From positions 2,610,846 to 2,674,845 of the forward strand of contig VUYV01000015.1 in assembly GCA_008711295.1 (NCBI GenBank): a stretch of DNA of 64,000 nt. Direction: 5' to 3'. Origin of the DNA: Anarhynchus alexandrinus. Lineage: Eukaryota; Chordata; Aves; Charadriiformes; Charadriidae. The position numbers and the translations under genes were made by a program. Under the pieces are notes generated by a model. That model had not been told where the DNA came from and did no database searches. It worked only from the letters and a program-made list of their open reading frames with translations. Below, in pieces: positions 36,832 to 49,092 of this stretch (position 1 is its first letter; every line of letters starts with the position of its first letter).

Positions 36832-38339
36832 TTTTTTTTTTAATTTAGGAAATTCATGTAAATGCCCAGTCATTTCTTCATTATACCATTGAGAAATTGC
36901 TACTTTGGGGAAATAGTACAGTAAAGGTCTCTGGTACAAAGTTGATTAGCTTTATACAGCACTTTTTAGAGGGAGAACAAAAGCACAGCCTGTGCAAAGC
37001 CCCTTTTCTCCCTGCCACTTGCAGGCACTGGAAAGTCTGATGAAGACTGGGAGGGGGAATAGTACGGCTGAGCATCCCCAGAAGCCGTGCAAGAGCTTTG
37101 CTCAGATTTTGAAGCACCTTAGCTATGACAGACTAGTACGTCCTCAAGAATTTAGATAGCTCATATGTCTGCCTCATTTCAAAGTTTAAATGCCAAGATA
37201 CCAGTAATTTTAAAGGTGCCTCCAATGCATAAGAGACAACTGAAATTCCAAGCATGCTTATGGGACTAGCCAGTCCCAACCTGTGCCTCCGTTACACCCA
37301 GGTGTTCTCTCCTTGCACATTGTTACCAGAAACGGTAATCTCCACTTGTATACTCTGTCTGCATGAAGAGAGCATCTACACACTGGTAAAATTTCTCTGT
37401 GCAGCACACTTGTGGCACATGCATCGTGGTTTTTCTGGTTACCAGGATAAAGGTTGAGGGAATCAACACTCTCCTCCTCTTTCAGAGTATTCCACTGGTA
37501 TTTGCTGTCTTTGTCTTTTAGCATCCAGTTCACAGCCCTTGCACTAGTTACATGAAAATGCCACCCTGTACGGTTCCCGAATCCAATGGATGTTAAAAGC
37601 AGAAAGCTGCTAGCAGCCAAATTAACAGCACATAATTAGTCTCATGCATAAACCTCTTAAAAAAGTACAGGGCACTTGGTGTCAAGATTAGACAATTAAC
37701 TTTGTCAGAGCACAGGAGAATGCGCTGAAACGCTTACATTTGCAGCGTAGTATTAAGTCTGCAATTCTCACCGGGACTCGTGTGAGTAAATACTCTAGGT
37801 CAAAGCCTTGACAGCCTTATTTAGATTTTGCTCACTTAGTGCAGGCTCTGCTCAAGTAAAGACCACATATAAGCCAAGGAAAGACTTCAGAGTTTGGCTC
37901 TGTGTTTTGACAGCCTATAAAAGACCGGCTGGAGCGTACTCAGGATCAGCAAAAGTAAGCCCTTCCATATACATAACTCTGTCTGAAACCAGTGCTGTTT
38001 TACATGCTAGCCAAAACATGACTGTTCACTGCAGCATATTCTGCAGTGCCCCAGCCAGCCAAGATTTAAAAACATCCCAAACTGGGGAAAGACTTCTGCC
38101 AATTCCCTTTATGGTAAGATGTGGCATCAACAGAGTGATCCATCAGCAATTCATATCTATGATCAAATGGGCTCTTTCCCCAGGGAGTGGCCAACCCAGG
38201 GAGATTAGCACCTGTCTCTCTTCTGTTTATCACTGGCAGGTGCTTAAGCGAAGCAAGATATCAGCTCTGCTAAAGTGAACAAAGCTCCCAAAAGATAAGA
38301 TGGAAGTGCTGGGCCACTGAGCTAACGCTCACTCAGGAA
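36832..38339. other. Non-coding stretch, no gene seen
   Basis: The 156-codon plus frame at 37808-38278 starts at a TTG, matches no family I recognise and has no supporting splice or promoter context, so it is not called. Nothing else stands out. Confidence 0.55.
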
Positions 38340-38660
38340 ACAGAGTAAATGAGTCTCCGTCTGTTTAGCAAAGGTGGCGTTGTGAGCTGATAGGAGGAAC
38401 GTGGTAATTCATTAATATGGTGAGTATTGAGAGTAAACGTACGATTACTAGGAGAAAGCCTTCTGCAGCACAAACAAAAGAAATTTACTGGCCTTGAAAA
38501 ATCCGGAGACCTGGGTGACTCCACAATGTCAGGAGCAGACAGGCACAAGCTAGCTCTGTTCAAGATAATCTCAGCGCTGAAAGACCAAGCGATCCCGGGG
38601 CAGAGGCACGGATGTGAGCCCGCTCTGATCTGGAGGCAGTCCGGCCACATTCATGCACCG
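38340..38660. promoter_or_regulatory. Candidate regulatory block with CpGs and homeodomain-type sites
   Basis: About a dozen CpGs fall in 320 bases. GGTAATTCATTAATATGG near 38403-38420 carries paired ATTA/TAAT cores, followed by GTAAACGTACGATTAC. The region has no simple repeats. Function is inferred. Confidence 0.3.
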
Positions 38661-41600
38661 CCTGAGCTAACAAGCTCCCTTTCTCCCCAGATGGCACTCC
38701 ATGCAGCTCAACTCCATCAGCTGGATAGCTGGATCTCTGTGTCATATTCTGTTTTGCAACCAACCGTTGTAAATACCAAATAGCAAAACAGCTTTTGTAA
38801 GTAGAATGTCTAGGTTAACTATTGGAGGACTCTCTTCAGCATTGAAGAACTCAGGTGTGTGGAAGGCAAGAAAACAAGGACAGAATGTAGCCATCAGGCT
38901 TGTGGTTTCATTAGACCATGTAAAAGCTAGAAGAGGATATTATCACTATGTGAGTAAGGAACAGAGGAGAAAAAACATCCCTTCTTTCAATTTTGCTTAA
39001 ATGTTATCTAGACATCTGTAGGAGCATGTGTCTTTTCTTCAAATTACTAGGCATATAGCAACAGAACAGCACAAAGGTTGCACTCATTCAACAGGAAGCA
39101 GAGGTTTAGTAGTGTGATGCTGCGTCTGGCACCATTGAAGTCTCCAAGTTTTCACAATTCAGAGGCTTTGCAAAAATATTAACTCAGAAACAGTAAAAAC
39201 TTGCCTGACACAGAAATATCTGTCAAAAGCTCTGACCCAACATGCTGGTGTCTAACATCTTTGTAGAGTATGGATAATCCTTTAACATAGTAAAAGTAGA
39301 TGTCTTGGCCTTCTCAGTTTAAGGAAAAAATAGTTCCTTGTGAATTTGTTTAATGTAAATAAAACCTCTATTTATCTTTGTCTTTAATAAATTCATCCAT
39401 TATTAGAAAATCCTTTATACAAGAAGACCCACTGAGCTATATCATCTCATTTTAAGAGATTTCCTGTTGGTGGAATACAAAGCAGCCACCTGCAATCGCC
39501 TAGTGCTGGAAAGGATTTAAATAAACACACACAGATAATTAGATCAGTTAACCTTGCAAATTAAAACAAGCACATTGCATTATCTCCACTTTATCCTAAA
39601 AGAAAATATGAAGTTGCCTCAGATAAATAGTTTAATAAAGACAGTGAAGAGCTTATACAAGCGGCATAATGCTAAATCTTCTAAGCATGTGGGCTAATAG
39701 GATGGAAAAACACTTTCTGACTAGCTTCATTTTGGAGAACTGGCTACTGGTTTGCACAGGACCAGGGGATCAGATTTGATTCACAAACCACATGGTCAGA
39801 GCAGTTTCTCCTAACATCACTCCAGCAGCCTAAGCCATTGGTCTTAGGTCACTCTCTATCAAATGGAAAAGAATAGGTAGGGTGATTGGCCACATTCAAC
39901 TGCTGCTCTCCAATGGCTGTAGAAGAAAGCCGAATATGTAACCTTCATAAGGCTGAAGTTAGGGCAGATGAATCATACCCATGGTCACAAAATGCCACGT
40001 TGTGACTCAGGCATACACTTTCTCTTCATAAAGTAATAATTGCAGTTGGGGTAAACTTCCTTACAGAACCCAAAAGCTAGGCACAGCTCATTAGTTACAC
40101 TACGGAGAAAAAAGTCCAGATTGAGAGTTGCTCTATCAGCTGGGTGACACCAATTGTCCATTAAGCATCAGTGTGCCAGCTTGGGTCATGACAGGTCACC
40201 TACATGCAGAGAAGTTTTCCTTGTGGTCAGCAGCTTAGGTGTGCAGCACACAAGCTGTGCCAACAATTGCCTACCAGTGTCAGTCTCCTAGAGATCATCT
40301 GTGTGACCACCCATGACTCAGGCTGGCCAGAGAAACACCACTCTGTTTAACAAACATTTCAAGGCTTTGAAGTGTATTTGTCTCCTCTGAGGAGACCGAC
40401 ATTTTAAGACAAGAAATATCACCGCATATTATCCGGTGCTTAGATGTGATTTTAGAGTAGAGTAGAGTTTCAGAGCAGGTTTACTTATTGGTTTTTAATC
40501 CCAGTTGTCATCAAAACAGGATAAACAGAACACCTCGGTCAAAATACTGTCCTGGTTCTGAGTCACTCACAATAAGAAATATGCTGAAAGCAATATTGTT
40601 TCAGAAAATATTTCAGTGCTTTCCAGGAGAAAAAAAAAAAAAAGTAATGTTTGCTTATTTTTCCATCATCTCTGCTTGCAAGATGTGGCAGCATCTTATG
40701 TTTTAAACAGGAAAGGAAATAGTCACAATTTTAGCAGTGAACTGGACTGCACTACAGATCCTGCACAGAGGTAGCTCCTGGGATCACACGTCACAGGCCA
40801 CTTTCTGCTCCTGCTGGAAGGCGGTAGATGGTTGGTCCTGTAGCCAGGAGCTGCTACTACTTTGGCAGTTCTCTCACTGCTGCTGATGGCACCTGTTTTC
40901 ATGACCAAAACTACTAACTTCTCAAAAACGTTTTGTGAAAACTTGCCCTAAATCATAGATTTAAGGCTCTTCTGTTTTCTTTCTTTTTGTTATTGTTGTT
41001 TATTTTTTGGGGGTGTGTATATATATGAATGACTCCCCATACAGTAGAAGTGAATACCATTCAAGCACCAAGGACAAAAGAGTTCTGTTGGCTACAAGAG
41101 AGGCAACTTTTTTGCCCCAATATTGACCCCAAACCAAGTTTGTGGAAGATTCAGAAACAAGATGATCTCACACTGAGGTTAGTTAGGAGATCTACAGAGA
41201 AATAAGCTGGTGCCCCAAATAAAATAAATAAAGAAGTTTAGAGTGAACACTTGCTGCTATATAACCTAATCTGGTTTACCGTATCACATGGGCCACTGAG
41301 GTTTGTAAAGCTATTACAAGCCCTAGCAGAAACTGGTGCCTGCACAAGTAGACTTTAAAGAAGCAGACTGAAAACTGAATGGATCAAGGGGGGCTGAACT
41401 GATTTTTTTTTGTTCAGGATGCATTTAGGCTGCACACCAAGCATGTGCCAGAATCTCAGTTTGATCTTCAGGCTTGTTGCTGTACACATAATGAAATTCC
41501 TAAGTCAAGGCTTGATTACCCACTGCCCTTGGTTACCAAATTGTTCTGGTTAGCCTAGCAAGCAAGCCCAAATTTGCATCTGCTGCTCTGCAGATAAATC

Positions 41601-41748
41601 CCCTGGGCTGGCACAGGAGAAGGTCATGGCATTGGGAGTGCATCCCTTAATGCCACAGGCTGTACTGTGCAGCCCTGTAAATAAACACAGGGGGCTTAGT
41701 TACCAAGGCTATCTCTTCTGCACCTCTTACTGGAACTTGAACATTAAG
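38661..41748. other. Non-coding stretch, no gene seen
   Basis: Frames are short and unrecognised. Small simple sequences occur (TAGAG repeated near 40453-40467, an A15 run near 40630). No repeat family, RNA gene or regulatory cluster could be identified. Confidence 0.6.
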
Positions 41749-41843
41749 AGGGAAAAAAAACAAAACAAAACAAAACAAAGTGAAAACCAACAAAACACAA
41801 CACCAAGGAAAAAAAAACAAAAACCAAAAAACAACAAACCAAC
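41749..41843 (+). repeat. A/C-rich simple repeat
   Basis: The stretch begins with regular CAAAA units and decays into irregular A/C-rich sequence. It opens the reading frame of the 161-codon ORF at 41626-42111 and gives it a Lys/Asn/Gln-rich segment, which is why that ORF is not accepted as a gene. Confidence 0.85.
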
Positions 41844-42435
41844 AGAAAATAACCTGGCTGCTGCAATGCTAAGGAACAGATCTTCCCTCATTTATTTTAC
41901 AACCCCACTTTCTGCTGCAGATCCAACATACTCGAGTTTCATTTCAGAAAGTAAAGCTGCTAAGCAGCTACCAAATGACCTTTGCCTCTCAGATGAGTAT
42001 TTATGGCAGGCAACACATACATCAACAACAACAAAAAGTTTCCCCAGTAACGAAAATGTTTCTGCCAGCAATGTATCTTTTACAAGCTTGCAAGATGTAC
42101 TGAGAGTCTAATAATCAGATTAAAATCACATCAAACTATGTTGGGAAGTCAAGGTGAAGGCCTTTGGATTGTTCTCATGAATAGCCCTATCCAGAACTAC
42201 CAGGTGATGATAAATTCAGGTTTTTGCTTGGTTGGTGTTTTTCAAATTTATTTTAAGGGCTTACATTTTTTAAAAGCCAAGAGGTGGGAAAACAGTTGGT
42301 GTTTTAGCAATTCTTGCCAGCATCTGACAATAGTGAAATGGTTAAGGAAAAAAAAACATGATTTCTTCTGTGCAGGGGGGCAGTGGATCTGGTAATAAAT
42401 ACTTGATCTTTCTATGCCACTTTACAAAAGTGATC

Positions 42436-42558
42436 AAGAGCTTTATCTTCCCTTTACAGGTGGAAGCCCAAGCCTCAGAGGGGCAAAGCGATTTGCTCAA
42501 TATCATTCATATTTCCAATATCTAACCTAGGAACAAACTTGAAACCTCAGGTCCCAGG
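42436..42558 (-). repeat. MIR/CORE-SINE-like relic
   Basis: On the plus strand TTATCTTCCCTTTACAGGTG, GAAGCCCAAGCCTCAGAGGG, GCAAAGCGATTTGCTCAATA and GAACAAACTTGAAACCTCAGG follow the complement of MIR in order (TTATCCCCATTTTACAGATG, GAAACTGAGGC, TTGCCCAAGGTCA, GAACCCAGGTC). Confidence 0.6.
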
Positions 42559-43904
42559 ATGGGGTTGTATTTCCTCCCAGGATCACTAAGAACCAAATTA
42601 GTGGATGTGTTGACTGCTTCTATTTACTGCAGAACAGGAACGGCCAGAGTTTTGAGTTGCTAAGGACAAGGAGAAATGCTGAAGTCCCAGCGCTTTATTT
42701 CCATCTCCCATGGAGTGCACGCCTGAAAGTCTGGCTTGAATCTTTCATTTCCAGATAGCATACAGAAGCCTGTGTATAGGTGCTTGAAATGGATACTATG
42801 CCCACGTTACTCCCTGCTGTCCCCTCCCTGCAGATGGCCACCTGGGAAATACAGACAACCATCGACAAAAGAAACACTGTCGTCTGTCAAGGTGGATTAG
42901 TAGGTGTGAGAACAGGAGTTCAAAGTGTTAATACCTGCTCTGCAGATGTAAAGAATAGTAAAAGCCTACCCAGATGTCTGCGGTACCTAAGGCAAGCAGC
43001 ATCCAGCCAGCCTAGCTACAGGTGAGCACCTAACCTACAAAACCCTACTCAGTTTACTCCAGCAATGCCACAGTCACCTGTGCACCCCTCTAGAGTACAG
43101 GGAGGCAGTATTCTTGTTTCAGGTTCAGATTAACCAGTTTTGTACAGATCAGTAATTCAAATAGCTTCAACCACCCAGCTGATTGTGCACAAAGCCAGTT
43201 TGGGAACATTCAGGTGAGACTGCAAAACCAATGGGCGATAACCTCATTTGCCCTTTCCACTCAGGTCCAACAGAGGACAACTGTCCATAGCCTGTAGGAT
43301 CACGCATCAGGGCGCTCTACATTACAAGAGTCACTGAACCATGGGAAAAAGCCAATGCTGAATACACCCAGGAAACAGTAGGACGGCCTTGGATGTCTAT
43401 AAGGATGCCAATAATTTACGTTGCACTCTCTCTGGCCTTTGACAGCCAAACCAGCCAGCCTAGAGTTAAAGTACTAAATCCCAGAGAGAGAGGTTTTGAG
43501 AGAGGGAAGGGTAATAGCTGGATAAAGAGGCTGAGATCAGTGAGCTCACACAAAAACACTGCAATGCCAGAATATCACACCCGCTTTAGCTTAATCTAAA
43601 AGTCAAATCACATGACTGCATTTTCCAGTTTAACTTGCATGTCTGCCACCACCAAGCCAGCTTCTGAGAATTGTATTCACCTACTCACGGCACAACTCCC
43701 ACCAGCTTCCCAGTATAAGAGAAACAGCTTCCTCGGAAATAAAAGAGCTCTATCATTAGTGAGACTTGGAGAAAGCTCACGAAGCCCTGTTCCACTTCCT
43801 CCCACGTGTACTGAGAATGGACACTACAGATAGCTCACACAAAAAAGAGGGGTTTATCATGCCATTGACTTAGATCTACATCGACTTAGATTCAGTGAAT
43901 CCAG

Positions 43905-43945
43905 ATGAAATTTTTTCACTGGTTCCAATGGGAGCAGAACAAGAC
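43905..43945 (+). repeat. Possible fragment of the old amniote repeat
   Basis: CTGGTTCCAATGGGAGCAGA then ACAAGAC resembles the TTGACTTCAATGGGAGCAGG, ATCAGGCC word of the family described at 7743-7812. Only about 30 bases align by eye. Confidence 0.3.
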
Positions 43946-46900
43946 AGATACTGAACATATATTCAAGAAAGGTCTACCCACCTATTGCTAGAAAATCCAA
44001 TCTACTTTATCCCTCCCCCCAGTACTAAGTTAGGTTCTCTGCGCAGAAGTGACTCATTTGTAATTGACTAATCCACAGAGAAATATCAAAACCAGCAACA
44101 GACAAAGCCTGAAGAGGCTCCTCATTGTCTTCCCTCTGGAAAAATATCATTGTGCTTTAATTCCAACTTCAGAAAGCCGGTAGATTTTCTACACAACTGC
44201 TTAGTCCCATGGACTCCCAAAATGACATTAAACAGATACCAGTGGGACTTCACCACATGGAGAGGCAACCTCTCTTAGACACATGAGCATTGGCTGCGGA
44301 GGCATCAATGAGTCAGCAGCGAGGGGATATACATGTACACACGGGCCATATGCTTCTGGATGTATCATCTTTCTGTAGTAGATCTCACAGTCCCCAACGT
44401 GTTCGTGGAGCTCCCCACCTATCCCAGGGAGAAGTGGTCCTTCACATCACTACAGCTGTACCCGAGGCTGGTTTCACTACCAGACCAAGCAGAGCGATCT
44501 CAGCCCTGAATCACCTGAAGCCTGCGCTGAACACCCAGGGACCAGCGCCAAGCGTTATGAAACAGTTCACCCAGCCCAACCTCCTGAGCTTCAGCAAGGA
44601 AATTGGCAGCTAGCGAGAAAGATGTCTCAGCAACCTCAGTTGTGCAGAGCAGTTTTAGGTCTGACCAGTGGAAAGATTTGCCTGTGGTGATAAATAAGAG
44701 CGTGGTGGAAAGTTGTCAGTGCTTCCTGTGCCAGCCCTTTGAGGACTATGCTGAGCTGATCCACACAGTCTGGGTTATAATCTAGAGAGCTTATTACAAC
44801 AGGATTTTACCAATCTCTTCCTGTTGGAGTCTTCCCCTTCCCCACTGAAAGATGTTTCAGCACTTCTTGATGTATTCCAGTTTAGTAAGGGTCCTCTTTT
44901 TCTTTTAAATCACTTTTAAGCCATTCTTTTATTTGTTTTTCATAAATTTAAATCTTAACCAGAATTACAAGCTCTATTTTCATTTAAATGAAGCTGTTTT
45001 CATTACATGAAATTGCTTCACTGTACTTTTGAAGGAGGTTTCCTTAATGCTGATTTTCACAGAGAATCTGAAAAACTGTGAATGTATTCCTTTCCAAAAA
45101 GTCAAATTTTAACTCCATTTAACCATACCAGCTTTCATATTTCCCATAAAACTCTTTTCCTAGATTTCCTCTTGAATGTGTTTCTTTGAGGGTAGGCAAG
45201 GTGGTGAGATTATGATCCAGAGGTGGATAGTCATCCATAGAATGGATATGAAAATTTGTTAAAATTTAGATAAATGTATTGGTGTTCACATCAAATCCCT
45301 CTATGCCTCCCAAGTATTACACACTTTTCCTCATGTTAAAATGCGTATGTACACACTGCTATTTGTTTTGTGTAACCATTTCCTGTCTTGTGGAAGTTTG
45401 CATGTTCAGTCAAGAGTGTGAATTCATAATTATTTTAACAATTTTCATCTTGTGCTGCTGCACATCTGAGTTACTATATCAACTGTCTGTAATGACCAGT
45501 GGGGATTCGTCTTGTGAGATAAACATAGACCGTAGCGCGGTTTACTTTACAAGGGAAATGAGGAAAGAATTTGAAGGAATTAACTGTGGGAGAGAAAGGC
45601 ATACTGACCTCTCACTTCGAGTATTTGCTGAGAACTTTGTCTCCTGAATGTCTCGTCCAAACCAGCAAACAAAACAACTCTTCAGAGGGGCGCTAGCACC
45701 TCCTCACTTCACACTTTAGGTAGCAGGGAAATTAACAGGTATTTACCCTGCATGCACTCTAGAAGAGAGGCCATTGAGGCAAGGCAGCAAGTGTGTGATC
45801 CCATAACGAGTAATCACAGATTGAAACGGGTTCGTGTCTCCTGCTTCCTGACAAACAGTTTTTCAGAGTATATCATCTGCATTTTTTCCTATCTTCTGAG
45901 GACCTGTGTGCCCACTACTTGTACCCTAAGAAGAGTGGCTGCTCAAAATTAGGGAAGAAATACCAGCTAGGAATGAAACTAAAACTCTTCTGGCAAATAA
46001 ACAGACCCTGATGAAGTGGGCATCAAGGGAGGGCTTCTAATTTTCTTCTTGAAAGCAATGTTTCATTTGTACGCTACTTGTAAATAAGTGCTTCTTTCCA
46101 TTGCTATGTATCAGCACGAACCAGAACAGTACCAAACCCAGTAACACCATGGGTAAACAGTAACATCCCCGAACTTAATTATTAAGAAGAGCTTTTTATT
46201 GATTGATTTTAAATAATAGAATGCAAATTATGAGGTATGAGGATTATCTGTTCAGAAATATTAATTTTCCCCAGAAAAAAATATGGATTTTTCTTGCATT
46301 AATGTGGACAGGGGTATTACTTACTGTTTAGACTCCTTACTTTTGCATTTTCCTGACTGTATGGTGGCAAAGAAAAAATGTTGTTTTTTTTTCCAAAGGT
46401 CCAATCAGAATTGTCTTTTGAAAATAATTTAAAAATTATTTTTATGAAATGTTCTGAAAAATAAAACAAAAAATCCCCAAATTGCACAACAAATACTATT
46501 TTCAGAGTACTGGAAACTAATGTGAACCTCTACTAATGTGATTTGCAAAATTATTATTTGCATTCAATTTTCAGTGTCTACGTCACTTAAATTTTCAGAA
46601 AGCTTTTCAGAAGCCCCAAGAGACAAAATACAAAAGATCCAAGCTAGTCAGAAAACTGTACATTAATACTTATATTTTCAATGCATCTCCTTTGAAGGTT
46701 TGCTTGAAGCTGTATGAAGAAAAAACTCACAGGAAATAGTTGCCCATAGTAATTAATATCCTGTATTGAAAACCATTTATCCAGCTTTCAATAAATATTC
46801 TGGACCCACCTATCGCTTCAAACAACAAAGGATATATAGAAGGGCTATTTGAACAGCGAGAATCTTATAGGGATGTGAGGACCAAAAGATATTAAAAAAT

Positions 46901-48957
46901 ACCATCAGAATGATGTGACAAACACTTGGGCAAGTTTCTGGGTCCTGTCTTTCTTGCTTTTTACATTAGATACATTTATCCTCCGTTAAAGTTCTCCATC
47001 TTCTATTTGATACAACAAACAAAACATACAGCATGGGTATATTAAATCTTTCTCCAAAGTTTCAAGAAAGCTGTTCTCCCTTTTCTTTCAGCCAAAATAA
47101 GCCTTTTTTTCCCCTCTCCCTCCTTCTGAAGAATGGGGGGGAAGGGCAGAAGAGAGTTTCCTTGTGAAATCAAAAGCTACCCTTGAATCAAGTCTGATAG
47201 GCTGCTGAAAATGCAGCACAGAAACGTGTTTCTGTCAGTGAAAGACCTTGTTTGTAACCGTAAGGATTGCATGCAGCACGTTGTTTGATCCTGGGAGGAC
47301 TTTGATCTACGCTAGCACCTCAAATATAGCAAAGGATGTCACTAGGCTTTGGAAAAAGAAGGGAGAGGAGAGAAGGAAAAGGAAGAAAAGTGCAGGTGTG
47401 CTGTGCCGAGCAGATGACACTGAGTTCTTGATGCATTGGTCAAGTGAAACAGGGCTTTGGACAGAGAGGAGCAGGTATCACACCTCTGGAGAGAACTAGG
47501 TTTCACTATCTACCCCAGAAAATACCATTCAGAAACAGAAAAGATTCAGTGAAATCATCTCAGAGCAGCTCCAGGCGTGGAATTTGAAGCAAATAATTCC
47601 TTTGCCTACATGACCTGACTTCAAAGCCTTTTGTGAAGCACGAGTGAAATGAAATTCAGTGGTCTCTCCTCCTTGTTTCCAGTTGTCTCACCAGAAGTGA
47701 ATGAGGCTTGACTGAGGCTCAGTGCTGAAAGTATTCTTGAGGGATAGAAACAGATGCTGATATACAAAAGGGTAGGCAGATCAGGACTCCTGGGCCACCG
47801 CACTGCTGTAAGCACTGATCCAGAACTCATAGGGCAAGATGTGCAAGGCAATCAAGGCCAAGAGCCATCCCTAGATGTGAATAGGTCAGAGGTGGTGCAG
47901 GTCTGTGATAGCACATGAACTTTTCTGGTGTGGGTGGACAGCATACAGCTATGGCAGGAAATCTCAGTGCTAAGACAACACAGATAGGATCTATTCTGCA
48001 TACATGCAGGTGCCTAAAGTTTGTGCACCTGTGAGCAGCATGGGAGGCCTTGAGCAGCCAACACTGAAAGGAAGTTACCTAGGACCATCTCTTTCATATG
48101 CCAGCATGTCATTCCCTCATCTCTCCGAGACTCAGTTCATTCACAAAAAACCCAGCACGCAACCTCCCCATGAAATAGTAGCAAGAAAATACTAAAATTC
48201 CCCTTGACAAAAGTCCTCCTTCCCTCCTGCAATTCTCACCCAGATAGGGGGAGAGGATACATACGATCAAGCAAGGCGGTGCAAATGCTCCACATTTTCC
48301 CTGTGCTCATTGATGCTAAAGTATCTTTGAGGAGCCTTGCTCCCTGCTAACCAGCTTCCCTTTCTGTCCCCTTTGGTAAGATGTGGTGAAACACGATAGG
48401 CATCTTGTATTATATTTTGGAGAGAAGCAGAGAAGAGAGAAGTGAGGAATACTTAATACAAAGCAGAGGTTCAGTGCAGTGACAATAGTCTCTATTATTC
48501 TTGACATGACCCTAATACAAGCATGGGATGTTTGTAGGATGCCTTTTCTTATTGAAAAGTATATCTGACCCAAATTTTATTACAAATGTCAAATACAGTA
48601 TAGACAAGTGCAGCATGAGTCTAAGAGAAATTCTTAAAAAAAAAAAAAAAAGCAATAGTAAGAATGTCACTCTTCCCTTATTTATTTTCAGGTCAATCAT
48701 GAGAAAGACGAAAGAGACAGTCCCTTTCTGAAAGGCAAGAATCATCCTGAGCCTTCACCTTATATTGGAAGAAAGCTTTTCCCTCCCAACAGTTATCATC
48801 CTTTGTCAGCATCACAGGAATGTCTAGGATGCTGTAGTCAAAAGCAGGAGCTGTCACTGCTAAGCACTGTACACAAACACAGATGCATATGAAAGGAAAA
48901 ATCCCACTCTGGAGAACTCTAAATGTCTACTAATCAAAGAGGTAACAGTGGGGGAAG

Positions 48958-49092
48958 GTTAATTATCTCCATTTTGTAGGTAGGATATCAAGGCAAATGT
49001 GGGTTCATTGACTTCTGTCACGTAGGCAAGTATTGAGTCTAGATTTCTTAAATCCTGGTTCTCTTTCAGCCCTCAAAACCACACTCTATCAC
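48958..49092 (-). repeat. MIR/CORE-SINE-like relic
   Basis: TTAATTATCTCCATTTTGTAG, then GGATATCAAGGCAAATG, TTCTGTCACGTAGGCAAGTA and AAATCCTGGTTCTCTTTCAG follow the complement of the MIR core and tail. It is diverged but ordered over about 130 bases. Confidence 0.55.

Larger units (their letters stand above)
41844..48957. other. Non-coding stretch, no gene seen
   Basis: Frames are 122 codons or shorter and unrecognised. It holds a MIR-like relic at 42436-42558, a probable old repeat fragment at 43905-43945, an octamer-type ATGCAAAT word near 46222 in AT-rich DNA, and an A16 run near 48640. Confidence 0.55.

Noticed and set aside
37808..38278. 156-codon plus-strand frame
   Set aside because: Starts with TTG, has no recognisable domain, no promoter or splice context, and is within the length expected by chance in 64 kb of both strands.
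41626..42111. 161-codon plus-strand frame
   Set aside because: Its Lys/Asn/Gln-rich middle is produced by the A/C simple repeat at 41749-41843; the flanks match nothing.
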